64,000 bases of DNA from Deltaproteobacteria bacterium (GTDB taxonomy: Bacteria > Desulfobacterota > Binatia > UTPRO1). Position numbers and translations under genes: made by a program. Shown piece after piece: positions 1 to 8,934 of this stretch. Where the stretch lies: positions 1 through 64,000 of the forward strand of contig JACQEO010000028.1 in the NCBI GenBank assembly GCA_016200545.1, given 5' to 3'. Numbering within the stretch: the first letter of the stretch is position 1; every line of letters begins with the position of its first letter. The notes beneath the pieces are model-generated. The model made no database searches and had not been told where the DNA came from. It saw only the letters and a program-made list of their open reading frames with translations.

Positions 1-68
1 CCTCGCGCCACGGGCCACCGCTTGCGTACCTGATCGACGAATCGAGCGATCTCGTCTTTGGTGTCCAT
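1..68 (-). CDS. N-terminal fragment of an unknown protein
   Basis: An ATG at 68 reads leftwards off the window edge for 22 codons (MDTKDEIARFVDQVRKRW then PVAR). The residues are charged and look helical. A helix followed by a -RWPVAR- segment resembles the start of small MNT-type nucleotidyltransferases, but too little is visible to assign it. Upstream on the minus strand the DNA is unusually AT-rich for this genome and contains TATAAT, compatible with a -10 box. Function not assigned. Confidence 0.3.
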   Translation of the reverse strand, partial: MDTKDEIARFVDQVRKRWPVAR

Positions 69-194
69 GGCGGTCTGTATACTATAATTATACGTAAGAC
101 CCAAACGAAACCACCCCCCTACGGAGACTGAGGCCTTACAGTTGCCGGTGCTTTTCCCTTGTCTGATGTGGCCCGACTGTCGCATAATTCGCGC

Positions 195-275
195 ATGGCG
201 GATTCCTTGTACATCGCGCTCGGCATGATCGGCGGCGTCATGATCGTCGCCGTCGCGTTTTTCGTCGTTCGCTGA
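195..275 (+). CDS. possible 26-aa single-span membrane peptide
   Basis: A short frame of 26 codons starts with MADSLYIALGMIGG, is almost entirely hydrophobic, and ends FFVVR. It would form one transmembrane helix with a positive C-terminal end. It lies in the gap downstream of gltA and converges with it. No clear ribosome binding site is seen. It could be a small membrane protein or chance; there is no family recognition. Confidence 0.25.
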   Translation: MADSLYIALGMIGGVMIVAVAFFVVR

Positions 276-283
276 CGCGGGTC

Positions 284-1576
284 CTATTCTCTACGCTCGG
301 CGACGGGCACGTAGTCGCGCTCGTCCGGGCCTAGATAGACTTGTCTCGGGCGCGCGATCTTCTGGTCGTCGTCGAGAAGCATCTCGGCCCACTGTGCCAG
401 CCATCCCGCCGTTCGGGGAATCGCGAACAGCACGGGGAACATGTCCATCGGGAATCCCATCGCCTGATAGATGATGCCCGAGTAGAAGTCGACGTTCGGG
501 TAGAGCCGGTGCGAGACGAAGTAGTCGTCGGCAAGCGCGATGCGTTCGAGCTCGAGGGCGATGTCGAGGAGCGGACTACGCCCGGTCACCTCGAAGACCC
601 CGTCCGCGACCTCTTTGATGATCTTCGCGCGCGGATCGTAGTTCTTGTAGATGCGGTGGCCGAAGCCCATCAGCCGTACCTCGCCGGCCTTCACGCGTTT
701 GATGTAGGCGGGAATCTTCTCGATCGACCCGATCTCCATCAGCATCCGGATCACCGCTTCGTTGGCGCCGCCGTGTAGCGGCCCGTAGAGGGCGGCGGTC
801 GCGGCGGCGATCGCCGAGTACGGATCGACCTGCGAGCTGCCGACGCTGCGCATCGCATTCGTCGAGCAGTTCTGCTCGTGATCGGCGTGCAGGATGAAGA
901 GCACGTCGAGGGCGCGTTCGAGGGCGGGGTTGGGCTTGTATTTGAGCTCGGTCATCTTGAACAGCATGTTCAAGAAGTTTCCCGTGTAGCTGAGATCGTT
1001 GTCGGGGTACGCGTACGGCATACCGACGGAATGCCGGTATGCGAACGCCGCCATCGTCGGCATCTTCGCGATCAGGCGGTGCGTCTGTATGCGACGCGAC
1101 TCGGGATCGAAGATGCGCTTCGCGTCCGGGTAGAAGGTCGAGAGCGCGCCCACCGTGCTCACCAGGATGCCCATCGGGTGCGCGTCGTAGTGGAAGCCGT
1201 CGATGAAGAGCTTGATGTTCTCATGGATGATCGTGTGGTGGGTGATGTTGGTGGTGAAGGCCGCCAGGTGCGAGGGTTTCGGTAGCTCGCCCTTCACCAA
1301 GAGGTACGCGGTCTCGAGGTAGGTGCTGCGCTCGGCAAGTTGCTCGATCGGGTAGCCGCGATAGCGCAGGATGCCCTCGTCGCCGTCGATGAAGGTGATG
1401 CCGCTCTTGCACGAGGCGGTGTTCATGAACGCCGGATCGTAGGACATCAGGCCGAAGTCGTTGGGTCCGATCTTGATCTGGCGCAGGTCCATCCCGCGGA
1501 TCGTGCCCTGCTCGATCGGCAGCTCGTAGGTCTTGCCGGTGCGGTTGTCGGTGACGGTGAGCGAGTCCTTGGCCAT
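284..1576 (-). CDS. gltA: citrate synthase (type II, hexameric class)
   Basis: Condenses oxaloacetate and acetyl-CoA to citrate in the TCA cycle, in the cytoplasm. The 430-residue length fits the Gram-negative type II enzyme. The N-terminal beta domain has SYDPAFMNTASCKSGITFID, typical of this class. Catalytic residues are visible: His about 268 in YGPLHGGANEAV, His about 307 in GFGHRIYKNYDPR, and Asp about 363 in NVDFYSG. The conserved LHADHEQNCSTNAMR segment is near 230. The gene stands alone; the 515 bp upstream of its start hold two palindromic repeats rather than another gene, so its promoter must lie among or beside them. Confidence 0.97.
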   Translation of the reverse strand: MAKDSLTVTDNRTGKTYELPIEQGTIRGMDLRQIKIGPNDFGLMSYDPAFMNTASCKSGITFIDGDEGILRYRGYPIEQLAERSTYLETAYLLVKGELPKPSHLAAFTTNITHHTIIHENIKLFIDGFHYDAHPMGILVSTVGALSTFYPDAKRIFDPESRRIQTHRLIAKMPTMAAFAYRHSVGMPYAYPDNDLSYTGNFLNMLFKMTELKYKPNPALERALDVLFILHADHEQNCSTNAMRSVGSSQVDPYSAIAAATAALYGPLHGGANEAVIRMLMEIGSIEKIPAYIKRVKAGEVRLMGFGHRIYKNYDPRAKIIKEVADGVFEVTGRSPLLDIALELERIALADDYFVSHRLYPNVDFYSGIIYQAMGFPMDMFPVLFAIPRTAGWLAQWAEMLLDDDQKIARPRQVYLGPDERDYVPVAERRE

Positions 1577-1638
1577 CTCCGTCCTTGTAGCGACGCAATG
1601 CGTTCAACTCAAATCGGGGGCGCGGCACGATCGCGGAA

Positions 1639-1796
1639 CCGTGGGGGCGGCACGGGGTGCGGGGCCGCGGACCGCGCGCAGCGGACCTGGCGGGACGCCA
1701 CATCGCGTGGATCCTTCCGTACGTCGGCGCACCCGCGAAGCACGCACGGCCCAACGCGCGCGGTCCACAGCCCCGCACCCCGTGCCGCCCCCACGG
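1639..1796. repeat. palindromic repeat A (copy 1 of a two-copy family)
   Basis: A 158-bp element bounded by a perfect 27-bp inverted repeat (1639-1665 against 1770-1796) beginning CCGTGGGGGCGGCACGGGGT. Pairing continues inward with a few mismatches to about 1680 and 1755. The interior (about 1676-1760) is the same sequence, in opposite orientation, as the interior of the element at 1926-2056, although the outer arms differ. It lies upstream of gltA. It may be a small non-autonomous mobile element or a REP/BIME-type structure; there is no coding content. Confidence 0.75.
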
Positions 1797-1925
1797 CGCT
1801 CGCCCGAGTTAGAACTCCCTCGCGTTGAAAAGCATCCATCCACGCCTGTCTACCCACACAGACAGTCGCGCTCCTCTACGCGCGCCGGAAACATTCAGCG
1901 GTCGCGCGCTACGAACGCCACCCAC

Positions 1926-2056
1926 GGCGGCGGGAGCGGGGGTGGCGGGCGCATTGGACCGTACGTGCTTCGACGTACTTGCCGCCGTACGGAAGAATCC
2001 CCACGATGCACCGCCCCGCCAGGTCCGCTGCGCCCGCCACCCCCGCTCCCGCCGCC
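1926..2056. repeat. palindromic repeat B (inverted copy of repeat A)
   Basis: A 131-bp element with a perfect 28-bp inverted repeat (1926-1953 against 2029-2056) made of GGCGGCGGGAGCGGGGGTGG and its continuation. Its interior, read on the minus strand, matches repeat A: both contain GCGCAGCGGACCTGGCGGG, then CTTCCGTACG, then CGAAGCACG. The arms are unrelated in sequence to those of A but are fully self-complementary. It sits between the CBS gene end and repeat A. With A it fills most of the 568-bp gap between gltA and the CBS gene. Confidence 0.75.
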
Positions 2057-2091
2057 ACCGCGCGACGACGATTTCAGCGCGCGACGCGGCG

Positions 2092-2523
2092 CTACTTCGG
2101 AACTTGGTAGAGGTACTCGTGCAAGTAGGCGATCTCTTCCGACATGCGAGCCATGTCCACGCGCATGAGATCGCGGATCGAGAGCATCGACACCAGGCGG
2201 TCGCCATTCACGATTGGGAGGTGGCGGATGTTGGCGTGGTCGATCTTACGCATCGCCGACTGGTAGTCCTCGTCCTCCGCGGCGACGACCATCTCGCGGG
2301 TCATCACGACCTCGACGGGAGTGGTCTCCGGGTCACGGCCGCGATTCACGACGCGCCGCACGACGTCGCGCTCGGAGAAGACGCCGACGAGGCGCGTGCC
2401 CTCGAGAACTGCGACGATGCCGACGTTGTGCGTCTCCATGACGCGAGCCGCGACCGACACCGGGGCAGTGCGCTGGACGGCAAAGATGAAGCCCTCACGC
2501 ATGATTTCTTTGAGCGTCTTCAT
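2092..2523 (-). CDS. CBS-domain pair protein
   Basis: A 143-residue protein made almost only of two tandem CBS motifs (about 8-65 and 72-130), a fold that binds adenine nucleotides or related ligands and acts as a regulatory module. The pattern VGVFSERDVVRR in the first repeat and RHLPIVNGDRLVSMLSIRDL in the second is diagnostic. The chosen ATG (MKTLKEIM) is preceded by GGAGG with 7-nt spacing; an in-frame start 8 codons upstream lacks one. No effector domain is attached, so it probably regulates a partner or senses nucleotides; the target is unknown. Confidence 0.85.
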   Translation of the reverse strand: MKTLKEIMREGFIFAVQRTAPVSVAARVMETHNVGIVAVLEGTRLVGVFSERDVVRRVVNRGRDPETTPVEVVMTREMVVAAEDEDYQSAMRKIDHANIRHLPIVNGDRLVSMLSIRDLMRVDMARMSEEIAYLHEYLYQVPK

Positions 2524-2606
2524 GAGGGATCCTCCAGTCGCCCTCATAGCAGGGGGGACCGGCGATGTACAAGAAAATGCGCCCGGGAGAACCCGCCGGT
2601 GGGCGA

Positions 2607-3014
2607 TCAGCCCATCGTCGTGACCCGCTCAGGGCGGATCGTATAGATGATGCGGACTTCCCCCGCCTGACGGAAGGGATAAGTGTCCGCCCCGAGGTAT
2701 TTTTTTGCAAGGCGATCGATGTGCGCGTCAGCACCGTCCTCGGCGATGCGTTCGACGCGACCGCGGATCTGGACGTAGCGGTACGGGTTCGACGGGTCCA
2801 TGATCGCGAGCGCGACCCGTCCGTCGCGGCGCATGTTGCGGTCTTTCCAGCGCCCCTTGGCGCTGTTCACGCGAATGGTACGGCCGTCGGTGTCGAACCA
2901 GACGGGCGTCACCTGTGGGCTGCCGTCCGGCAACACCGTCGCCAGGTTGGCGTACGCCTTCACGTCGTCGCCGAGGAGCGGACGAAAGGCTTCGGGGATC
3001 GTCGCCGTGCTCAT
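2607..3014 (-). CDS. PPOX-class split-barrel flavin/F420-dependent protein
   Basis: A 135-residue pyridoxamine 5'-phosphate oxidase-like split barrel. Visible hallmarks are ANLATVLPDGSPQVTPVWFD at about 23-42, then VNSAKGRWKDRNMRRDGRVA (flavin or F420 phosphate contacts) and YRYVQIRGRVERI. This pattern matches the family usually labelled F420-dependent PPOX-class oxidoreductases. Substrate unknown; whether it uses FMN or F420 cannot be told from sequence alone. The ATG at 3014 follows a GAGG; a GTG two codons upstream is an alternative. It lies 15 bp downstream of the nitronate monooxygenase gene and is probably cotranscribed with it. Confidence 0.8.
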   Translation of the reverse strand: MSTATIPEAFRPLLGDDVKAYANLATVLPDGSPQVTPVWFDTDGRTIRVNSAKGRWKDRNMRRDGRVALAIMDPSNPYRYVQIRGRVERIAEDGADAHIDRLAKKYLGADTYPFRQAGEVRIIYTIRPERVTTMG

Positions 3015-3029
3015 ACTCACCTCATCTCG

Positions 3030-3995
3030 TTAGCGTTGCGAGAGTTGCGGAAGCCCCGCGAGGATCGACTCCGCCTGGCGCAGGACGTCGTCGATGATCT
3101 CTCCGCAGGGCTTTAGCCCGTGGATGCCGCCCGCACTCTGGCCGGCGGGCATGCAATCGCGCTCGGGATCGAGGCCGGCCTCCGGTCCGACGAGCGAGCG
3201 CCAGACGCCATCCTGGGTGGCGCGCATCGCTTGCAGCGGAAACGGCTGCAACTCCTCGCGTTTGGTCTCCCATTCGTCCGTGTACTGAGTGCGAATGGCG
3301 CGCATCGTCTTACCGCTGTAGGCGCGGGTGATGACCGTGCCGGTCTCGTCGATGTCGAGGATGCGTTCCTTGTAGAGCTGATGGGCACGCGCCTCCGTCG
3401 AGGCTATGAAGCGTGTCCCCATCCAGATCCCCTGCGCGCCGAGGGCGAGCGCCGCCACCAGGCCGCGGCCGTCGAAGATCCCGCCGGCGGCGACGACCGG
3501 CACCTTCACGGCGTCGACGATCATCGGCACCAGCGGCATGGTCGCGATCTGGCCAGTGTGACCGCCCGCCTCGGTGCCTTGCGCGACCACGATGTCGCAA
3601 CCCGCATCGACGGCGCGAACGGCATGGCTCACCTTGCCGCACATGTTGATCACCAGGACGTCGTTGCGGTGACAGAGGTCGACGACCTTCGACGGCACGC
3701 CGAGGCCGGCGACGAAGGCGCGCGCGCCCTCGGCGCAGATCGTCTCGACGAACGGCACCATGTCACGCGGGCTCGCTGTGAGCAGGTCGACACCGAAGGG
3801 TCGCGTGGTGCGCGCCCTCACAGCACGGATCTCGCGCGTCATCTCCTCGAAGCTCATCCCGGCGGCGCCGAGACAGCCGAAGCCGCCGGCCTCCGAGACC
3901 GCGGCCGCCACCTCCGAGTAGGAAACGCCCCCCATACCGGCGAGGAGAATTGGATGCTCGATGCCGAGGAGGTCGCAGAGCGGGGTACGCAGCAT
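3030..3995 (-). CDS. nitronate monooxygenase / 2-nitropropane dioxygenase family protein
   Basis: An FMN-dependent TIM-barrel enzyme of about 321 residues that typically oxidises alkyl nitronates such as propionate-3-nitronate. Near the N-terminus is LLGIEHPILLAGMGGVS; the catalytic-histidine segment is VAQGTEAGGHTG. FMN-phosphate loops are AAGGIFDGRGL and GAQGIWMGTRF. The start is placed at MLRTPLCDLLG, where family similarity begins; an ATG six codons upstream is possible and neither has a strong ribosome site. It follows hemG on the same strand. A family role in detoxifying nitronates is known; the physiological substrate here is not. Confidence 0.87.
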   Translation of the reverse strand: MLRTPLCDLLGIEHPILLAGMGGVSYSEVAAAVSEAGGFGCLGAAGMSFEEMTREIRAVRARTTRPFGVDLLTASPRDMVPFVETICAEGARAFVAGLGVPSKVVDLCHRNDVLVINMCGKVSHAVRAVDAGCDIVVAQGTEAGGHTGQIATMPLVPMIVDAVKVPVVAAGGIFDGRGLVAALALGAQGIWMGTRFIASTEARAHQLYKERILDIDETGTVITRAYSGKTMRAIRTQYTDEWETKREELQPFPLQAMRATQDGVWRSLVGPEAGLDPERDCMPAGQSAGGIHGLKPCGEIIDDVLRQAESILAGLPQLSQR

Positions 3996-4037
3996 GGCGT
4001 CGGGTCTTATCAAGGACGCGCGAGCGACGAAACCGAT

Positions 4038-5468
4038 TTAGGCGCCGCCGCGTGCAAGCAGACGCTCGGCCGCCGTCTCGCCGCTGTGCACGCAGTCGGG
4101 CACGCCGACGCCACGATAGGCGTTGCCCGCGAGCGCGAGGCCGGGGTGGTGCGCCACCGCCGCGTCGATCGTCACCAGGCGCGCGAGGTGTCCGACGTGG
4201 TACTGCGGCATCGCGCGCGCGTGACGGTGGACGCGCACGAGCCGTGGCGGCGCGACGATGCCGAGGAGCGCATACAGCTCGTCGCGGGCGGCGTCGACGA
4301 GTTCCGTATCGGTGCGCTCGGCCATCGCCGCCGCGAGCGCGCCGCCACAGAACACCCGCAGCAGCACGGCTCCTTGCGGCGCCCGTCCGGCATACTTGAC
4401 GCTCGAAAACGAGCACGCGATCAGCCGCCGCCCTTCGATCGCCGGCACGACGAGGCCAAAGCCGTCGAGCGCGTGCGGCACGTCGGCGCGCGCGTAGCCG
4501 AGCGTCACCGTCGCCGACGAGGCATAGGGAATCGTCGCGAGCTCGGTCGCCAGGTCGGCGGCGAAGGGCCGCACGAGGTCGGCCGCGGCGTAGGTGTGTG
4601 TCGCGACGATCACGCCACGCGCGCGCAGGCGTTCGCCGCCGGCGATCGTGACCTCGAAATCCCGCGGCGCGCACGGGCGAATCGCGGCGACGCGTGCGCC
4701 GAGGCGGACGGCGCCCTCGGGGAGGCGCTGCGCCAGCGCTCGCACCAGCGTCTCCATGCCGTCGGCGAAGCTCACGAACAGGCTCCAGCGCGCGCCGCTG
4801 CCCGACTTCGCGGCTACACGCGCCTGGCGGCGCATCGCAAGGATGATGCTGCGGTGTCGGCGCTCCATCTCGAGAAGGCGCGGCATCGTCGCCGCCACGC
4901 TGAGCCGCGCCGGGTCGCCGGTGTAGATGCCGCCGAGTAGCGGCTGGGCGACGCGCTCGAGAGCTTCGCGTCCGAGGCGGCGGGTGACGAACGCAGCGAG
5001 GCTCTCGTCGCTATCGGCCGGGCCGCGCCGCAGGAAGAGGTCGAGCGCCATACGCAACTTGCCGCGCCAGGTGAAGAGCGGCGAGCGCAGGAGCGGCGCG
5101 AAGCGCGTCGGCGCGAGGAGCAGGAAGCCCTCCGGCAACGCGTGCAAGCGTCCCGCGCGGACGACGAACGTGCGCCGGTCGGCGTCGCGGGTACCGATCA
5201 GGCGATCCTCGAGGCCGATTCGGCGACAGAGCTCGAGCGCCCACGGCTTCTCGGTGAGAAAGGAGTCGGCGCCGGACTCGACAAGGAAGCCGTCGACACG
5301 CTCGCTCGCGATCGTGCCGCCGAGCCGTGGCGTCGCCTCGAGGAGCGTCACCCGGACCGGTGTCCCGCTCGCGGCGGCGAGCTCGGTGACGCGATGCGCG
5401 GCGGCGAGACCGGCGATGCCGCCGCCGACGACGACGATCCCCGCGTCGGGAGGACCCGCGTCCGTCAC
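4038..5468 (-). CDS. hemG: protoporphyrinogen oxidase (FAD-dependent, HemY type)
   Basis: Oxidises protoporphyrinogen IX to protoporphyrin IX using FAD and oxygen, the penultimate step of heme synthesis. The protein is about 476 residues. The N-terminal dinucleotide-binding loop is VVVGGGIAGLAAAHRVTEL, and LLEATPRLGGTIASE carries the ribose-binding glutamate. The C-terminal FAD-closing segment is GLALAGNAYRGVGVPDCV. The GTG start overlaps the hemH stop in a GTGA, so the two are probably translationally coupled. It belongs to the hemD-hemE-hemH-hemG run. Its presence implies aerobic (oxygen-dependent) heme synthesis. Confidence 0.93.
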   Translation of the reverse strand: MTDAGPPDAGIVVVGGGIAGLAAAHRVTELAAASGTPVRVTLLEATPRLGGTIASERVDGFLVESGADSFLTEKPWALELCRRIGLEDRLIGTRDADRRTFVVRAGRLHALPEGFLLLAPTRFAPLLRSPLFTWRGKLRMALDLFLRRGPADSDESLAAFVTRRLGREALERVAQPLLGGIYTGDPARLSVAATMPRLLEMERRHRSIILAMRRQARVAAKSGSGARWSLFVSFADGMETLVRALAQRLPEGAVRLGARVAAIRPCAPRDFEVTIAGGERLRARGVIVATHTYAAADLVRPFAADLATELATIPYASSATVTLGYARADVPHALDGFGLVVPAIEGRRLIACSFSSVKYAGRAPQGAVLLRVFCGGALAAAMAERTDTELVDAARDELYALLGIVAPPRLVRVHRHARAMPQYHVGHLARLVTIDAAVAHHPGLALAGNAYRGVGVPDCVHSGETAAERLLARGGA

Positions 5469-6379
5469 GCGTCCCCCGCGTGCGCGCGCACCAGCGCGGC
5501 GAGCATGCGGATGAAAGCCGGGTGATCGTTCGCGGTCTCGGCGCGCGTCAGGCCGAGCCCGAGCGCCGCCGCCGTCGCACGCGCCTCGACGTCGAGGTCG
5601 TAGAGCACCTCGACGTGATCGCACACGAAGCCGATCGGCACGAGGACGACGTGGCGTACGCCCTGCGCGGCACGTTCACGCAGCAACACGTTCACGTCGG
5701 GCTCGAGCCACGGCTCGCGCGGCCCGCCGCTCCGGCTCTGATACGCGATCGCAAACGGGCGGCCGAGCGCCGCCGCGACGAGCCGGCACGACGTCTCGAG
5801 TTCGCGCACGTAGGGCGACCGGTCCGCCATCGCGCACGGGATGCTGTGCGCGGTGAAGACGATCTCGGTGTCGTCCGGCGCGACAGCGAGCGCGTCGCGC
5901 ACACGGCTCGAGACGCTGGCGATGAACTCGGGGTGATCGAACCACGGGCGCGCGTAGTCGATCGCCGGCGCCGCCGTACCGAGCGCGGCACGTCCGTCGT
6001 CGACGGCGCGCCGGTAGCGCTCGAAGCTCACCTCCGCGCGGTGCGGGGCGAGGATCACGGCGAGCGCGCGCCGCACGCCGTCCCGCTGCATCGACGCCAG
6101 CGTCTCGGCGACGGTCGGCGTCCAGCTCCGCATGCCCACGTAGACGGGGAGGCGCGGGCCGTCGCGTTCGAGCGCCGCCGCGAGCGCGCGCGCCTGGCGG
6201 AAGGTCCACGCGCTCAGCGGCGAGCGGCCGCCGATCGCCTCGTAGTGCCGGACGACCGCCTCGTAGCGCTCGCGTGGCACCGGCCGGCCGCGCAGCACCT
6301 CGTCGAGGAACGGGCGCACATCCTCGGGCCGCTCGGGGCCGCCGAACGCGAGCAGCAAGACGGCGTCGATGGGCGGCAC
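5465..6379 (-). CDS. hemH: ferrochelatase
   Basis: Inserts Fe2+ into protoporphyrin IX to make protoheme. About 304 residues. N-terminal DAVLLLAFGGPERPEDV is the family signature. The metal-site histidine lies in IVFTAHSIPCAM and the acidic partner in GFVCDHVEVLYDLDVEA. YQSRSGGPREPWLEPDV is also conserved. The GTG start at 6379 gives a family-length N-terminus; it lies 8 bp after hemE and has only a weak ribosome site. Coupled to hemG by a 4-bp overlap. Confidence 0.94.
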   Translation of the reverse strand: MPPIDAVLLLAFGGPERPEDVRPFLDEVLRGRPVPRERYEAVVRHYEAIGGRSPLSAWTFRQARALAAALERDGPRLPVYVGMRSWTPTVAETLASMQRDGVRRALAVILAPHRAEVSFERYRRAVDDGRAALGTAAPAIDYARPWFDHPEFIASVSSRVRDALAVAPDDTEIVFTAHSIPCAMADRSPYVRELETSCRLVAAALGRPFAIAYQSRSGGPREPWLEPDVNVLLRERAAQGVRHVVLVPIGFVCDHVEVLYDLDVEARATAAALGLGLTRAETANDHPAFIRMLAALVRAHAGDA

Positions 6380-6387
6380 CGCGGCGC

Positions 6388-7425
6388 TTACCGCGCGCTC
6401 AGCTCGTGCACGGCGTCGATGAGCGCGGCGACGTGCGCCACCGGCGTCTCCGGAAGGACCCCGTGCCCGAGGTTGAAGATGTGACCGCGCCGCCCGCCGG
6501 CGCGCTCGAGGATGCGCGCCACCTGGCGGTGAATCTCGTCGGGCGGTGCGAAGAGCGCCACCGGATCGAGGTTGCCCTGCACACCGACATCGGCACCGAG
6601 GCGGCCCCAGGCCTCGGCAAGGTCGACGCGCCAGTCGAGGCCGATGACGTCTCCCCCCGCCGCCCGCATCAGCTCCAGTAGGGCACCGGTGCCGGTACCG
6701 AAGTGGATGACCGGGACGCCGGTCTGCACGATCGCGCCGAGCGCGGCGCGCATGTGCGGCAGAACGTACGTGCGGTAATCGTCGGGGCCGAGGCAACCGA
6801 CCCAGCTGTCGAAGAGCTGCACCGCCTCGACTCCCGCCGCGACCTGCGCCCGCACGTAGTCGACCGTCGCCTCGACGAGGCGCTCCATGAGCGCGTGCCA
6901 CGCCTGCGGCTCGCGGTACATGAGCGTCTTCGTGTGGACGTAGTGGCGCGAACCGCGTCCCTCGATCAGGTACGACGCGAGCGTGAACGGCGCGCCGGCG
7001 AAGCCGATGAGCGGCACGCGGTCGCCGAGCTCGGCACGCACCAGGTGGATCGCCTCGAGGACGAACGGCAATGCCACGCTCGCCGGCACGCGCGCCAGCC
7101 GCTCGACGTCGGCGCGCGTTCGAACCGGCCGATGGATCACCGGCCCGTCGCCTTTTGCGAACTCGAGGCCGACGCCCATCGGCTCGAGGATGAGCAGGAT
7201 GTCGGCGAACAGGATCGCCGCATCGACGGCGAAACGGCGGATGGGGAGCAGCGTCACCTCGGCAGCGAGCGGCGGCGTCTTGCAGAGCTCGAGGAAGCCG
7301 TGCCGCGCCCGCAACGCGCGATACTCCGGAAGGAAGCGGCCGGCCTGGCGCATGAGCCAGACGGGCGTGCAGTCGGTGGGCTCGCGGCGGCACGCACGGA
7401 GAAACCGCGCCGGGACGTCGGACAC
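6388..7425 (-). CDS. hemE: uroporphyrinogen decarboxylase
   Basis: Removes four acetate carboxyls from uroporphyrinogen III to give coproporphyrinogen III. 345 residues, the normal length. PVWLMRQAGRFLPEYR near residue 21 supplies the substrate-binding arginines. FADILLILEPMG carries the catalytic aspartate, YLIEGRGSRHY is the conserved mid loop, and FNLGHGVLPETP closes the active site. The start is GTG. It lies 7 bp after hemD and 8 bp before hemH, so the four heme genes read as one operon. Confidence 0.96.
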   Translation of the reverse strand: MSDVPARFLRACRREPTDCTPVWLMRQAGRFLPEYRALRARHGFLELCKTPPLAAEVTLLPIRRFAVDAAILFADILLILEPMGVGLEFAKGDGPVIHRPVRTRADVERLARVPASVALPFVLEAIHLVRAELGDRVPLIGFAGAPFTLASYLIEGRGSRHYVHTKTLMYREPQAWHALMERLVEATVDYVRAQVAAGVEAVQLFDSWVGCLGPDDYRTYVLPHMRAALGAIVQTGVPVIHFGTGTGALLELMRAAGGDVIGLDWRVDLAEAWGRLGADVGVQGNLDPVALFAPPDEIHRQVARILERAGGRRGHIFNLGHGVLPETPVAHVAALIDAVHELSAR

Positions 7426-7432
7426 TCGACAG

Positions 7433-8287
7433 CTATGCCAGGCGGAGGGGAGCGCGTCGAGTGGCTAGGATCGCGGGCGCGGCGCGCAAGGTCTCGGCGA
7501 CAAGCGGCCCCATCTTCGGGTGCGTCGGCTCGACGTCGACGGCGATGCCGGCACGCCGCAGCGCCTCGCTACACACCGGCCCCACCGAGCCGACGACAAC
7601 GCGTGCCATCCCGGCGCGCAGCGCGTCGGCCGCGCCCTCCTCCGCCGCCACGCGTACGAGGTGCTCGACCTGCGTCGCGCTGGTGAAGAGCGCGACGTCG
7701 GCGTCGGTCGCGGTGAGCCGCGCGATCGCGGCGCGCAACGGCCCGAGATCCTCGGGAAGCGCCCACCGATAGACGGGCACGCGCAGCACCGAGGCGCCGC
7801 GCGCGGCGAGTCCGTCGAGCAGCTCCGGATTCGCGATCCCGTACTCCTGCACCGCGACGCGCCGACCGGCGACCGGCACGTGCGCGTCGAGCGCGCACAG
7901 CAGCTCGCGCCAAGTATTGGGCTCGGGAACGGCGAGCGCCGGCGCCAGTCCGAGCTCGCGCAGCGCCGCCACCGGCTTCGGGCCGCGGGCGACGAGCACC
8001 ACGCGGCCGAGCGCCGCGACAAGACGCTCGCGCGGCAAGACCGGGGCGACGGCGGCGACTAGGGCGCGCGTGCCCACGCCGGTCAAGAGCAGGACGACAT
8101 CGACCGCGCCGCCGTCGAGCTCGCGCGCGAACGCCAGCGCCTCATGCTGATCGGCGAGCGGCACCTCACGCATCGACGGTGCGACGATAGCAACGCCCCC
8201 GTGGCGGCTGATGAGCGTCGCGATCTCGGACGCGCGTCGGCTCTCGAACGCGACCACCTGGAGCGGAGCGGGCTCGGGCGGCGACAC
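7433..8287 (-). CDS. hemD: uroporphyrinogen-III synthase
   Basis: Closes and inverts ring D of hydroxymethylbilane to form uroporphyrinogen III. About 284 residues in the usual two-lobed HemD arrangement. Lobe 1 begins VVAFESRRASEIATLI and lobe 2 holds VAVQEYGIANPELLDGL. The conserved phosphate-like loops are LLTGVGTRALV and FTSATQVEHLV, and the C-terminal VGSVGPVCSEALRRAGI is typical. Sequence conservation in this family is weak, but position directly before hemE supports the call. The GTG at 8287 is preferred over longer upstream frames that overlap the FKBP gene. Confidence 0.85.
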   Translation of the reverse strand: MSPPEPAPLQVVAFESRRASEIATLISRHGGVAIVAPSMREVPLADQHEALAFARELDGGAVDVVLLLTGVGTRALVAAVAPVLPRERLVAALGRVVLVARGPKPVAALRELGLAPALAVPEPNTWRELLCALDAHVPVAGRRVAVQEYGIANPELLDGLAARGASVLRVPVYRWALPEDLGPLRAAIARLTATDADVALFTSATQVEHLVRVAAEEGAADALRAGMARVVVGSVGPVCSEALRRAGIAVDVEPTHPKMGPLVAETLRAAPAILATRRAPLRLA

Positions 8288-8304
8288 GCGAGGGCTCGCT
8301 CGCG

Positions 8305-8823
8305 CTACTGCGCGGACAGTAGCTCGACCTCGAAGGTCAAGGTGGCGTTCGGCGGAATCACCCCGCCCGCGCCGCGCGCACCGTACGCCAGCTCCGGCGG
8401 AATGATGAGCTTCCGCACACCCCCGATTTTCATCGTCGCGACGCCCTCGTCCCAACCCTTGATGACCTGTCCCTGACCGAGTCGGAACGAGAACGGTTGA
8501 TTGCGATCACGCGAACTGTCGAACTTGGTGCCGTCGACGAGCCAACCGGTGTACTGGACAGTCACCGTTTGGCCTTTCTGCGGCAACGCGCCGAGGCTGG
8601 GCTTCACGTCGACGTACTGCAGGCCGCTCGCCGTCGTTTCGGTCTTCGCGCCCATCGTTCCTCCACTCGCTGCAGGGCCCGGGGCCGGCGACGCCGATCG
8701 CTCACCGCGATCGCACCCGCCGGCGAGCGACACGATCAACGCCAGTGCGACGATCCGCGCACGCGCCGCGGGACGGGACCCCGTCGTCACGCGCCCGGCT
8801 TCGATTCGAACGTTCGACGACAT
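8305..8823 (-). CDS. FKBP-type peptidyl-prolyl isomerase, probable lipoprotein
   Basis: A proline isomerase that acts outside the cytoplasm. Residues about 1-40 form a signal peptide ending SLAGGC, a plausible lipobox, so it is likely lipid-anchored. After a short Ala/Pro/Gly linker the FKBP domain (about 62-172) shows [34 protein letters not shown], and [12 protein letters not shown]. All main ligand-pocket residues are present. The longer upstream frame is not protein-like, so the ATG of [10 protein letters not shown] was chosen. It ends 17 bp before hemD and may share its transcript. Confidence 0.92.
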   Translation of the reverse strand: MSSNVRIEAGRVTTGSRPAARARIVALALIVSLAGGCDRGERSASPAPGPAASGGTMGAKTETTASGLQYVDVKPSLGALPQKGQTVTVQYTGWLVDGTKFDSSRDRNQPFSFRLGQGQVIKGWDEGVATMKIGGVRKLIIPPELAYGARGAGGVIPPNATLTFEVELLSAQ

Positions 8824-8934
8824 GTCCGCCCTGAAGCGTGGGACAGTAGCGGCGTGCCGGCGGACGGTCAACCGGGGGGCTTGCGCACGAGCGTGTCGCG
8901 CCCCGTAATGGAGGAGAGAGAGGAGGTGCCCCTC

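Noticed and set aside
2565..3116. Plus-strand frame opposite the PPOX-class gene
   Set aside because: Antisense shadow; the minus-strand frame has clear family motifs and a ribosome site.
3120..4940. 606-codon plus-strand frame across nitronate monooxygenase and hemG
   Set aside because: It spans two genuine opposite-strand genes and their intergenic gap and has no recognisable motif; a composition artefact.
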